A stretch of 64,000 nucleotides of DNA from Blautia sp. Lineage in GTDB: Bacteria > Bacillota > Clostridia > Lachnospirales > Lachnospiraceae. This document shows positions 52,149 through 60,410 of the stretch, in pieces (positions within the stretch are counted from its first letter, which is position 1; each line of letters starts with the position of its first letter). Under the pieces are notes generated by a model, which did not search any database, was not told the DNA's origin, and saw nothing but the letters and a program-made list of their open reading frames with translations. Location: positions 1 to 64,000 of the forward strand of contig JAPFCU010000018.1 in the NCBI GenBank assembly GCA_026169535.1, read 5' to 3'. A program made the translations under genes and the position numbers.

Positions 52149-53153
52149 ATGGGAATTCGTATTTTAAAAGGCGGAATGATGACCACTGTGCAGGATCTGG
52201 GGCGTACCGGATATCAAAGCCAGGGATTTTCTGTGGCAGGTGTTATGGATGTGCGCTCCTTTAAGATCGCAAATCTTCTTCTGGATAATCCGGAAAACGA
52301 AGCGGTTCTGGAGTTCACACTTATCGGACCGACGCTGGAATTTACTTCCGCTACGATCATAGCCATTACCGGCGGAGATTTTCATCCGCAGGTGAATGGA
52401 GAACCGGTACCTATGTATACGGCGTTGTACATGAATAAAGGGGATATCCTGCAATTTGGAAGTGCCAGAACCGGAAGCAGAGGGTATATTGCATTTTCAA
52501 GTTATCTTGAGATCCCGGTAGTTATGGGAAGCCGCTGTACTAATATGAAGAGCAGCATTGGAGGCTTTAAAGGAAGAAAGCTGCAGGCAGGAGACTATAT
52601 GAATTTCCGAATCAAGAGACGTTATCTTCCGTTCTTTCTTTCTAGAAAACTGGAGCCAGAGAATTTTGACCAGGATTCAGCGGAGATACGTGTAGTCATG
52701 GGTCCGCAGGATGATCTGTTCAGCAGACAGGGAATCGAAACATTTTTGAATCAGGAATATACAGTAACAAGTGATTTTGACAGAATGGGCTGCAGACTGG
52801 AAGGACCGTTTATTGCTCCAAAGGAAACTTCAGATATTATTTCTGATGGAATTGCCTTTGGATCTGTTCAGGTTCCTTCACATGGGAAACCGATCATTCT
52901 TCTTTCAGACAGGCAGACTACAGGAGGATATGCAAAGATTGCAACGGTAGCTTCAGTAGATATTCCAAAGGTTGTCCAGAGAAAGACAGATCACAAGATC
53001 CATTTCAGGGCAATCACAGTACAGGAGGCACAGGAACTTTATCTGAAGGAAATCAAAGAGCTGGATGCCATGAGAAACATCATCCATCAGCCATGTAAGG
53101 AGGTTCTGGACTGCCGTCTGGTTGCCAAGAGATTGATGAAATTATTTGAATAA
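52149..53153 (+). CDS. pxpC: 5-oxoprolinase subunit PxpC (KipA family)
   Basis: A 334-residue KipA-family protein (allophanate hydrolase subunit 2, biotin-dependent carboxyltransferase family). It begins GIRILKGGMMTTVQDLGRTGYQSQGFSVAGVMDVRSF, with NPENEAVLEFTL and a late ILLSDRQTTGGYAKIATV, all family-typical. The true start is the ATG one base after the pxpB stop; the ORF-track start lies within pxpB. It is the second half of the KipI-KipA unit. The two next genes are a biotin carrier and a biotin carboxylase, so it may act as the carboxyltransferase of a biotin enzyme. Confidence 0.92.
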   Translation: MGIRILKGGMMTTVQDLGRTGYQSQGFSVAGVMDVRSFKIANLLLDNPENEAVLEFTLIGPTLEFTSATIIAITGGDFHPQVNGEPVPMYTALYMNKGDILQFGSARTGSRGYIAFSSYLEIPVVMGSRCTNMKSSIGGFKGRKLQAGDYMNFRIKRRYLPFFLSRKLEPENFDQDSAEIRVVMGPQDDLFSRQGIETFLNQEYTVTSDFDRMGCRLEGPFIAPKETSDIISDGIAFGSVQVPSHGKPIILLSDRQTTGGYAKIATVASVDIPKVVQRKTDHKIHFRAITVQEAQELYLKEIKELDAMRNIIHQPCKEVLDCRLVAKRLMKLFE

Positions 53154-53195
53154 AAAGGAATTTTAGAAAAATATCATAGAAAAGGAGATAAAGGA

Positions 53196-53636
53196 ATGGA
53201 TTTAGAAAAGATTGAAGGACTGGTTAAGATTATTGAGAATTCTTCTCTGACAGAGTTTACCTTAAAAGAAGGCGATTTGAAGATTACCATGAGTAAGCTG
53301 GATCATCCGCCGGTAGTAGCAGCAGGAATGCCTGTGGCACCGGCTCCGGCAGTATCTGCAGAAGCACCAACAGCAGAAGTGGAAGAGGCGGATGAAAAGC
53401 TGTTTATTACTTCCCCGATCGTTGGAACGTTTTATTCTGCTCCGGCACCGGATGCACCTGCCTTTGTAAAAGTGGGAGATCAGGTGAAAAACGGGCAGAT
53501 CGTATGTATTCTTGAAGCAATGAAGCTGATGAATGAGATCCAGAGTGATTTTGACTGTGAGATAGAGGCTGTTCTGGTAAGTAATGAGCAGAAGGTAGAA
53601 TATGGTCAGCCTCTGTTCCGTGTAAAGAAATTATAA
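53196..53636 (+). CDS. accB: Biotin carboxyl carrier protein
   Basis: A 146-residue biotin carrier. The N-terminal 45 residues (LEKIEGLVKIIENSSLTEFTLKEGDLKITMSK) and an Ala/Pro linker lead to the biotinyl domain with the attachment motif EAMKLMNEI (Lys110). The thumb region characteristic of acetyl-CoA carboxylase AccB (ITSPIVGTFYSAPAPDAPAFVKVGD) is present. It lies between pxpC and the biotin carboxylase, away from any accA/accD in this window. It could serve fatty acid synthesis or an operon-specific carboxylase. Confidence 0.92.
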   Translation: MDLEKIEGLVKIIENSSLTEFTLKEGDLKITMSKLDHPPVVAAGMPVAPAPAVSAEAPTAEVEEADEKLFITSPIVGTFYSAPAPDAPAFVKVGDQVKNGQIVCILEAMKLMNEIQSDFDCEIEAVLVSNEQKVEYGQPLFRVKKL

Positions 53637-53658
53637 GAGCCGGAGGGAGGCGTGAATA

Positions 53659-55005
53659 TTGTTTAACAAAATTTTAATCGCCAACCGGGGTGAGATCGCT
53701 GTCCGTATTATACGTGCCTGCAGGAATCTGGGAATCCGAAGTGTGGCAGTTTATTCAAAGGAAGATGCCAAAAGTCTCCATGTGCAGCTGGCAGACCAGA
53801 GAATCTGCATCGGAGAAGGTCCTGCAAGGAACAGCTACCTGAATATGGACCGTATCATTCAGGCTGCCAGAAATATGGGAGCGGACGCTATTCATCCGGG
53901 ATTTGGTTTTTTATCTGAAAACAGTGAATTTGTGCGAAGATGTAAGGAAAATGGAATTACTTTTATTGGTCCTGACGCAGATGTCATAGACAAAATGGGC
54001 AATAAATCGCAGGCAAGAAAGACAATGATGGAGGCGGGGGTACCGGTAGTGCCTGGAACAAAGGAGCCGGTGTACGATGCTGAGACAGGTCTGAAGCTTG
54101 CAAAAGAAATCGGGTACCCGGTTATGATCAAAGCTTCCTCCGGAGGCGGCGGAAAGGGAATGAGAGTAGCTGCTTCTGAAGATGAATTTGAATTCCAGTT
54201 TAATGTGGCACAAAGAGAATCTGCCAATGCTTTTGGTGATGATACCATGTATATTGAAAGGTTTGTGGAAAATCCACGTCATGTGGAAATTCAGATCATG
54301 GCGGATAATTTTGGCAATGTAGTTGCGCTGGGAGAAAGGGACTGTTCAGTACAGAGAAACCATCAGAAGCTGATTGAGGAATCTCCGTCTCCGGCTATTA
54401 CGGAAGAAATCAGAGAAAAGATGAATCAGTATGCAGTTCTTGCGGCAAAAACAGTAAATTATACCAATGCAGGAACCATCGAGTATATAGTAAGTCCCAA
54501 GGGTGAATTTTTCTTCATGGAAATGAATACCAGGATACAGGTGGAGCATGGAGTTACAGAAATGGTTACCGGTACTGATCTTATCATCGAACAGATTCGT
54601 GTTGCCATGGGACTTCCGTTAAGTTTTAACCAGGAAGATGTCAGACTTCGGGGCCATGCTATTGAATGCAGGATTAATGCGGAGATTCCGGAGAAAAACT
54701 TTATGCCAAGCCCGGGAGTGGTGCAGCATCTGCATCTTCCGGCCGGAAATGGCGTCCGTGTGGATACGGGGCTTTATACAGGCTATTGTATTCCATCAGA
54801 ATATGACTCAATGATAGCAAAAGTGATCGTTCATGCTCCGGACAGAGAGGCAGCTCTTCAGAAGATGCGCTCTGCTCTGGATGAAATGCTGGTTGTGGGG
54901 GTAGAGACAAATCTGGATTTCCAGTATCAGATCATGAAACATCCGGTATTCTGTGAAGGAAGAGCAGATACAGGTTTTATTGAAAATTTAATGCATATCA
55001 AATAG
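53659..55005 (+). CDS. accC: Biotin carboxylase
   Basis: A 448-residue biotin carboxylase that carboxylates biotin on the carrier with ATP and bicarbonate. It begins FNKILIANRGEIAVRIIRACRNLGI; the ATP-grasp region has KASSGGGGKGMRVA, and the bicarbonate/biotin site has FFMEMNTRIQVEHGVTE (VEHGVTE instead of the commoner VEHPVTE). Translation starts at a TTG with a strong GGAGGGAGG site. Length is typical for AccC. Its genomic place between accB and pxpA suggests that it acts on the neighbouring KipI/KipA module. Confidence 0.93.
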   Translation: MFNKILIANRGEIAVRIIRACRNLGIRSVAVYSKEDAKSLHVQLADQRICIGEGPARNSYLNMDRIIQAARNMGADAIHPGFGFLSENSEFVRRCKENGITFIGPDADVIDKMGNKSQARKTMMEAGVPVVPGTKEPVYDAETGLKLAKEIGYPVMIKASSGGGGKGMRVAASEDEFEFQFNVAQRESANAFGDDTMYIERFVENPRHVEIQIMADNFGNVVALGERDCSVQRNHQKLIEESPSPAITEEIREKMNQYAVLAAKTVNYTNAGTIEYIVSPKGEFFFMEMNTRIQVEHGVTEMVTGTDLIIEQIRVAMGLPLSFNQEDVRLRGHAIECRINAEIPEKNFMPSPGVVQHLHLPAGNGVRVDTGLYTGYCIPSEYDSMIAKVIVHAPDREAALQKMRSALDEMLVVGVETNLDFQYQIMKHPVFCEGRADTGFIENLMHIK

Positions 55006-55018
55006 GAGTGATGTTTAT

Positions 55019-55786
55019 ATGTTTAGAGTTGATTTGAACTGTGACCTGGGAGAAAGCTTTGGAAATTATACAATTGGAAATGATGATAAGGTAATTCCTC
55101 TGATCACATCTGCAAATGTTGCCTGCGGATATCATGCCTCCGATCCGGTTGTGATGGATCAGACCCTTGCTATGGCAAAAGAGGCAGGGATCCGTATCGG
55201 TGCTCATCCGGGATTTCCGGATCTTATGGGATTTGGAAGAAGAAATTTAAGTGTAAGCCCGGCGGAAGCAAAGGCATATGTGCTGTATCAGCTGGGAGCG
55301 CTGGATGCTTTTTGCAGAGTGCATGGAATGAAAATGCAGCATGTAAAGCCACATGGAGCTCTTTACAATATGGCTGCAAAGGATTATGAGCTTTCCAGAG
55401 CTATCTGTGAGGGAATACAGGAATTTGATCCGCAGCTGATCGTTCTGGCTCTGTCCGGCGGAGAACTTGCCCGTGCGGCAAAAGACATGGGGCTTCGTAC
55501 GGCACTGGAGGTTTTTGCAGACCGTGCATATGAGGAAGATGGTTCTCTTGTAAACCGCCGTAAGGAAGGTGCCATGATCACAGACGAAGATCTGGCAGTT
55601 GCCCGTGTAGTACGGATGGTAAAAGAGAAAAAAGTTACAGCTGTTACAGGTAAGGATATTCCAATTCAGGCAGACTCCGTCTGTGTTCATGGAGACGGCG
55701 CAAAGGCCCTTGCTTTTGTGGAAAAAATACGCAGGGTTCTGACTGAGGAGGGCGTGGAGATCTGCGCTCTTGACAGGATCGTGTAA
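55019..55786 (+). CDS. pxpA: 5-oxoprolinase subunit PxpA (LamB/YcsF family)
   Basis: A 255-residue LamB/YcsF-family TIM-barrel-like protein. The N-terminus FRVDLNCDLGESFGNYTIGNDDKVIPLITSANVACGYHASDP is diagnostic, with KPHGALYN and EVFADRAYEEDG later. With PxpB and PxpC it cleaves 5-oxoproline (pyroglutamate) to glutamate with ATP; this was shown in Bacillus and E. coli. It is the last gene of the operon and is closed by a terminator. GGAGTGATG-type site before the ATG. Confidence 0.94.
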   Translation: MFRVDLNCDLGESFGNYTIGNDDKVIPLITSANVACGYHASDPVVMDQTLAMAKEAGIRIGAHPGFPDLMGFGRRNLSVSPAEAKAYVLYQLGALDAFCRVHGMKMQHVKPHGALYNMAAKDYELSRAICEGIQEFDPQLIVLALSGGELARAAKDMGLRTALEVFADRAYEEDGSLVNRRKEGAMITDEDLAVARVVRMVKEKKVTAVTGKDIPIQADSVCVHGDGAKALAFVEKIRRVLTEEGVEICALDRIV

Positions 55787-55793
55787 ATGTGAG

Positions 55794-55861
55794 ATAAAAT
55801 AAGGCAGAACCACCGTAAGCTGTGAGGACACAGATGATCCGGAGGAACTGTCTTATTTTGT
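55794..55861 (+). terminator. Terminator of the pxp operon
   Basis: Stem AAAATAAGGCAG/CTGTCTTATTTT with inner CCACCG/CGGAGG pairs and a branched loop; ends TTTTGT. Confidence 0.75.
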
Positions 55862-55967
55862 ATGCTTTGTTCAGTATGTCAAAAATCAGGAAAATGTGAC
55901 AAGGTCACGGAATCTTTTTTGATAAGGTGTATACTATAAATTAGTAAGAAAGCAGGTGATAAGAAAT

Positions 55968-56876
55968 ATGGAAAAAGTTGTTATCATCGGTGCAGGACCG
56001 GCGGGAATCTCGGCGGCACTTTATACGGTCAGGGGAAATATGGATCCGCTGGTGATCCATACCGGGATCGGTGCACTGGAAAAAGCAGAAAATATAGAAA
56101 ATTATTATGGTCTGGAACATCCTTTGTCCGGACAGGAGCTTTTTGATACGGGGATTGCTCAGGCAAAAGCGCTGGGAGTCCGTATTCTGGAGGCGCAGGT
56201 GCTGGGAATTTCCGGATTTGATACGTTTACCGTAAAGACCACAGCCGGAGATATTGAGACAGAAAGCGTGATTCTTGCCACCGGAGGGAAGCGGGCGGCG
56301 CCGGCGATTCCGGGAATCCGGGAATATGAGGGCAGAGGCGTAAGCTACTGTGCTGTCTGCGATGCATTTTTTTACAGAGGCAGAGAAGTAGCTGTTCTGG
56401 GAAACAGTGATTTTGCGCTTCATGAAGCAGAAGAACTTAAAAATGTGACACCTTCTGTTACCATCTATACAAATGGGGAAAAACCGGAATTTTCCAGGGA
56501 GCATTCTATTGCAGTTAATACCATGAGGATCCAGTCCATTGAAGGAGAACAGACTGTTTCCGGGCTTCGGATGGAAACAGATGTGAGTGTTCAGGAAGAA
56601 GGGGAACAGAAAGTTTCTTTTTATCCGGCAGACGGCATTTTTGTTGCTCTTGGCACAGCAGGCAGTACGGAGATTGCCCGTCAGATGGGCGCAGAGTTAA
56701 CTGAAAAAGGCAATATTAAAGTAAACGAAAACATGGAAACAACCATTCCGGGATTATTTGCGGCAGGAGACTGTACAGGAGGTCTTTTGCAGATTGCCAA
56801 GGCAGTTTATGAGGGAAGCGTGGCTGGTATTCATGCAGGAAAATATGTTCGTAGAAGAAATGCAGGTAAATCATAA
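55968..56876 (+). CDS. trxB: Thioredoxin reductase (FAD/NAD(P)H)
   Basis: A 302-residue flavoprotein reductase. FAD-binding GAGPAGISAALYT lies at the N-terminus; the redox-active CAVC pair (Cys128/Cys131) is in SYCAVCDAFF; the NAD(P) segment is AVLGNSDFALHEAEEL rather than the canonical GGGDSA, so cofactor preference may differ (ferredoxin- or NADH-dependent variants exist in Clostridia). The C-terminal FAD block is PGLFAAGDCTGGLLQIAKAVYEG. Thioredoxin follows 14 bases later in the same operon. The start at 55968 is supported by GGTGATAAG; the track's start adds four residues. A GTGAC-AAG-GTCAC palindrome upstream is a possible operator. Confidence 0.88.
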   Translation: MEKVVIIGAGPAGISAALYTVRGNMDPLVIHTGIGALEKAENIENYYGLEHPLSGQELFDTGIAQAKALGVRILEAQVLGISGFDTFTVKTTAGDIETESVILATGGKRAAPAIPGIREYEGRGVSYCAVCDAFFYRGREVAVLGNSDFALHEAEELKNVTPSVTIYTNGEKPEFSREHSIAVNTMRIQSIEGEQTVSGLRMETDVSVQEEGEQKVSFYPADGIFVALGTAGSTEIARQMGAELTEKGNIKVNENMETTIPGLFAAGDCTGGLLQIAKAVYEGSVAGIHAGKYVRRRNAGKS

Positions 56877-56890
56877 AGGAGGATATGACT

Positions 56891-57193
56891 ATGGAGATTA
56901 CTTTAACAACACAGAATTTTGAAAATGAGGTATTAAAATCTGAGAAACCGGTATTGGTGGATTTCTGGGCAACATGGTGCGGTCCCTGTATGCGTCAGGC
57001 GCCGATTGTGGAGGAACTGGCAGCAGAGGGATATTCCGTAGGAAAAGTTGATGTGGACCAGCAGCCGACTCTGGCTCAGCAGTATGGAGTTATGAGCATC
57101 CCGACTCTGATCGTATTCAAAAACGGAAAAGAAGACAGTCGTGTGGTAGGTCTTACGGCTAAAAATGATTTGATCCGTCTTCTTGGCGAATAA
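56891..57193 (+). CDS. trxA: Thioredoxin
   Basis: A 100-residue thioredoxin with the active site FWATWCGPCMRQAP (WCGPC, Cys30/Cys33), cis-Pro in MSIPTLIVFKNG, and typical length. It is reduced by TrxB encoded directly upstream. The ATG at 56891 has ideal spacing from AAAGGAGG; the ORF-track ATG at 56885 is only two bases from that site. trxB-trxA together supply disulfide reductase power. The radical SAM gene follows 21 bases later. Confidence 0.95.
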   Translation: MEITLTTQNFENEVLKSEKPVLVDFWATWCGPCMRQAPIVEELAAEGYSVGKVDVDQQPTLAQQYGVMSIPTLIVFKNGKEDSRVVGLTAKNDLIRLLGE

Positions 57194-57214
57194 CGGGTAC
57201 AGGGAGTCTGGGCA

Positions 57215-58888
57215 ATGAGAATATTACTGGCGGCATGCAATGCCAAATACATTCACTCCAATCCGGCAGTGTATGATCTTAGGGCATATGCATCCCGATT
57301 TAAAGAATCTATACTCCTTGGGGAGTACACTATCAATCAGACAAAGGATGAGGTTCTGAAGGATATTTACAGGAGCGGAGCTGAAGTAGTGTGCTTTTCC
57401 TGCTATATTTGGAACATCTCTTATATTAGGGATCTGATTCATGATCTTAAGAAAATACTTCCGGGTACGGCCTTCTGGGTCGGAGGCCCGGAGGTTTCTT
57501 TTGATGCGGAGAAACTGCTGAAAGAGCTTCCGCAGCTTACCGGAGTTATGGTAGGCGAAGGCGAGGAGACTTTTCTGGAGCTTGCTGCTTATTATATAGA
57601 AGGAAAAGGTACGCTGGAACAGATCAGAGGAATTGCTTATCGTAACGGAGAGGAAATCTGTCATAATGGATGGAGAGAGATTATGGATCTCAGTAAAGTT
57701 CCGTTTGCTTATGAAAAAACAGAAGATTTTACTAATCGGATCATTTATTACGAAAGCAGCAGAGGATGCCCTTTTTCATGCAGCTACTGTTTGTCATCTA
57801 TTGACAAGAAACTGAGATTCAGAGATCTTTCTCTGGTAAGAAAGGAACTTCAGTTTTTCCTGGACCGGAAGGTTCCTCAGGTGAAATTCGTGGACAGGAC
57901 CTTTAACTGCCGTCATGATCATGCCATGGCAATATGGCAGTACATACAGGATCATGACAATGGGGTGACGAATTTTCACTTTGAGATATCTGCAGATCTT
58001 ATCAGGGAAGAAGAACTGGAGCTGATGAGTCATATGAGACCGGGACTGATCCAGCTGGAGATTGGTGTGCAGTCAACAAACCCGGAAACAATCCAGGCGA
58101 TCCATCGGACTATGAATTTGGAAAAACTGAAAAAATCAGTGGCTCGAATAAAAAGTTATGGAAACATTCATCAGCATCTGGACCTGATCGCCGGACTTCC
58201 TTATGAGGATTACGAAAGTTTTCGAAATTCTTTTAACGATGTTTATGGTATGGAACCAGATCAGCTTCAACTGGGGTTTCTGAAGGTTTTGAAAGGGTCA
58301 TCCATGTACCAGGAAGCAGAAAAATATCAGATCCTTTATAAAGACAGAGAGCCTTATGAGGTTCTTTGTACCAGATGGCTTTCTTATAAAGATATTTTGC
58401 GGCTGAAAATGGTGGAAAGTATGGTGGAAGTGTATTATAATAGTGGTCAGTTCCAGAATACACTTAACTGGCTGGTCAGTGCCTGGTCCTCGCCCTTTGA
58501 TTTTTATGAAAGTCTGGGAGAATTTTATGAGGAAAAAGGATACGGGGAGATTTCGCATTCCAGAATCCGTCGTTATGAGATCCTTCTGGAGTTTATCCGC
58601 GAAAAAACTTCTTTCTCTGAGAGTCTGGCTTCACAGTATATGATTTATGATCTTTATCTGAGAGAAAAGCTGAAAAAGCGTCCCTCTTTTGCCTCTGATC
58701 AGAAGCCATATGAGAAAATGATCTGGGACTACAGGAAAGGCCGGAAAATTCCAAAAACTGCTCATATTGAGGTTTTTGGAGAGGAGCAGGCAGTACTGTT
58801 TGATTATGAACACAGAAATCCGCTGACCAATAATGCAGCGGCACAGGAAATCTGTCTTACAGAGACAGAGATAAATAAAAAGAGGTGA
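57215..58888 (+). CDS. B12-binding-type radical SAM protein (DUF4080)
   Basis: A 557-residue radical SAM enzyme. The N-terminal cobalamin-binding-like domain (RILLAACNAKYIHSNPAVYDLRAYA) is followed by the Fe-S motif CPFSCSYC in YYESSRGCPFSCSYCLSS (about residue 185), a TIM-barrel core and a C-terminal DUF4080-type region. Substrate and product are unknown; the group is widespread in anaerobes. The N-terminal fold may not bind cobalamin, as the DxHxxG motif is absent. It lies between thioredoxin and a 34-residue membrane peptide, probably in a single transcript. Confidence 0.85.
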   Translation: MRILLAACNAKYIHSNPAVYDLRAYASRFKESILLGEYTINQTKDEVLKDIYRSGAEVVCFSCYIWNISYIRDLIHDLKKILPGTAFWVGGPEVSFDAEKLLKELPQLTGVMVGEGEETFLELAAYYIEGKGTLEQIRGIAYRNGEEICHNGWREIMDLSKVPFAYEKTEDFTNRIIYYESSRGCPFSCSYCLSSIDKKLRFRDLSLVRKELQFFLDRKVPQVKFVDRTFNCRHDHAMAIWQYIQDHDNGVTNFHFEISADLIREEELELMSHMRPGLIQLEIGVQSTNPETIQAIHRTMNLEKLKKSVARIKSYGNIHQHLDLIAGLPYEDYESFRNSFNDVYGMEPDQLQLGFLKVLKGSSMYQEAEKYQILYKDREPYEVLCTRWLSYKDILRLKMVESMVEVYYNSGQFQNTLNWLVSAWSSPFDFYESLGEFYEEKGYGEISHSRIRRYEILLEFIREKTSFSESLASQYMIYDLYLREKLKKRPSFASDQKPYEKMIWDYRKGRKIPKTAHIEVFGEEQAVLFDYEHRNPLTNNAAAQEICLTETEINKKR

Positions 58889-58893
58889 CAAAA

Positions 58894-58998
58894 ATGGGAA
58901 TGTTTGATCCGAAAAAACGTAAAGTTATTACCGCAGTGATCGCAGTGATACTGGTTCTTGCCATGGTTGTTCCAAGCATTTTGTCTATTCTGGTGTAA
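58894..58998 (+). CDS. 34-residue membrane micro-protein
   Basis: A short ORF below the track cutoff: MGMFDPKKRKVITAVIAVI and then LVLAMVVPSILSILV. A basic cytoplasmic start precedes a single membrane helix. AGAGGTG at good spacing makes translation likely, and the stop lies three bases before the next start, which itself lacks a good ribosome site. It may therefore serve in translational coupling. Similar one-helix peptides (DUF4044-like) are common in Firmicutes; no function is known. Confidence 0.6.
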   Translation: MGMFDPKKRKVITAVIAVILVLAMVVPSILSILV

Positions 58999-59001
58999 GT
59001 T

Positions 59002-59655
59002 ATGAGACTTGGACAAAAGGCAATGGAAGCTCTGCGGGCAGAGGTCACAGGGATTTTAAAAGAAGGCGACGAACTTGTGATTGCTGGAGATATTGCTCTT
59101 GGCGGAACTGCGCTTATCGTAGAAAAAGAAAAAGAATTTCTAAGACAGTATTTTTCTGAGGGATTTCTTTGGGATGCATGGAGAGGTCCCTCTCTTTATG
59201 GTGTTTCCAGGAATATGATCGAACATCAGAAGACTATGGAAATGGATGCCTTTTATTCATTGGGAGAAGGCGGTGTTCTGGCTGGTTTGTGGAAAATGGC
59301 TGAGGCTTCTGAAATAGGACTTTTTGCAGATCTTCGTAAGATACCTGTTCGCCAGGAAACCATAGAGATCTGTGAGAGATTTAACCTGAATCCTTATAAG
59401 CTTCTTTCAGAAGGAAGTATTCTGGTCGGCACCATAAAAGGAGAAGAACTGGTACAGTATTACTCTGAACAGGGAATTCCTGCAGCGGTGATCGGAAAAG
59501 CAGTAAAAGGTAACGACCGTATCCTGCGCAGCGGAGAAAATGTCAGATATCTGGAACGTCCCTCTCAGGATGAGATCACCAAGTTTGCATGGGGAGAAAA
59601 ATGGAAAAATTCCGGAAGAATACCGGGAAAGAAAAAGGAGACAGAAGAATGCTGA
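59002..59655 (+). CDS. AIR-synthase-related protein (PurM/HypE C-domain fold)
   Basis: A 217-residue protein resembling only the C-terminal half of the PurM/HypE/ThiL superfamily. Recognisable parts are LYGVSRNMIEHQ, GEGGVLAGLWKMAEASEIGLFADLRKIPVRQETIEICERFNLNPYKLLSEGSILVG, and GIPAAVIGKAV. The N-terminal dimerising, nucleotide-binding half is missing, so normal ATP chemistry is doubtful. Family members of this short type have no assigned function. The start lies three bases after the micro-protein stop. It overlaps trmL by seven bases. Confidence 0.75.
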   Translation: MRLGQKAMEALRAEVTGILKEGDELVIAGDIALGGTALIVEKEKEFLRQYFSEGFLWDAWRGPSLYGVSRNMIEHQKTMEMDAFYSLGEGGVLAGLWKMAEASEIGLFADLRKIPVRQETIEICERFNLNPYKLLSEGSILVGTIKGEELVQYYSEQGIPAAVIGKAVKGNDRILRSGENVRYLERPSQDEITKFAWGEKWKNSGRIPGKKKETEEC

Positions 59656-60143
59656 ATATTGTACTCCATGAGCCGGAAATTCCGGCCAATACGGGAAATA
59701 TAGGAAGAACCTGTGTGGCTACAGGCACACGGCTCCATCTTATTGAGCCATTGGGATTTATGTTAAATGAGAAAGCTATAAAAAGAGCCGGAATGGATTA
59801 CTGGAAGGATCTGGATGTGACTACTTACCTGAATTATGAAGATTTTCTTCAGAAAAATCCAGGCGCAAAGATTTATTATGCCACAACAAAGGCTCCTCAG
59901 ACTTACACAGAGGTATCTTATGAGGACGATTGTTTTATTATGTTCGGAAAGGAAAGCGCCGGAATTCCAGAGGAAATTCTTCTGAATAATCAGGAGACAT
60001 GTGTCCGCATTCCTATGATCAATGATATTCGTTCTCTGAATCTCAGTAATTCAGTGGCAGTTGTTCTTTATGAGGCTCTTCGCCAGCATGATTTCAGCCA
60101 TATGCAGCTGGGAGGACATCTGACAAAATATGACTGGAAATAA
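59649..60143 (+). CDS. trmL: tRNA (cytidine/uridine-34 2'-O)-methyltransferase TrmL
   Basis: A 164-residue SPOUT methyltransferase that methylates the ribose of the wobble base of certain leucine tRNAs. It begins LNIVLHEPEIPANTGNIGRTCVATGTRLHLIEPLGF and has the SAM-knot motifs FGKESAGIPEEIL and IPMINDIRSLNLSNSVAVVLYEALRQ. Length is normal for TrmL. The ATG at 59649 follows AAAGGAG; the track's 59589 start is in the previous gene. It ends a probable operon and is followed by a terminator. Confidence 0.93.
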   Translation: MLNIVLHEPEIPANTGNIGRTCVATGTRLHLIEPLGFMLNEKAIKRAGMDYWKDLDVTTYLNYEDFLQKNPGAKIYYATTKAPQTYTEVSYEDDCFIMFGKESAGIPEEILLNNQETCVRIPMINDIRSLNLSNSVAVVLYEALRQHDFSHMQLGGHLTKYDWK

Positions 60144-60196
60144 ATAGTATTTGCAGAAAAAGGAATTTTAATGATTATTTTCTGCAGATGAGAGAT

Positions 60197-60252
60197 AAAA
60201 AAACAGGCAGATTGAGTATGGTATTTTTACCGTATTTAAGCTGCCTGTTTTT
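60197..60252 (+). terminator. Terminator after trmL
   Basis: Stem AAAAACAGGCAG/CTGCCTGTTTTT with an inner GGTA-TTTTT-ACC hairpin. Confidence 0.85.
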
Positions 60253-60307
60253 ATATATAAGCTGATGTTTTTCATAAAATATATGTAAAGTTTAATAAAA
60301 AATATAA

Positions 60308-60336
60308 TTGAAAATTCGTAAATTTAGTGATAATAT
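60308..60336 (+). promoter_or_regulatory. Promoter of adenine deaminase gene
   Basis: TTGAAA, a 17-base spacer and TAATAT in a very AT-rich leader. Near 60387, AAATTCAGAAAAA resembles a degenerate CodY box. Confidence 0.5.
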
Positions 60337-60410
60337 ATAAAACAATAACAAGAAAATAAAACTATAATCATAAAATAAAATATAAAATTCAGAAAAAGGA
60401 GGCTATAGAT

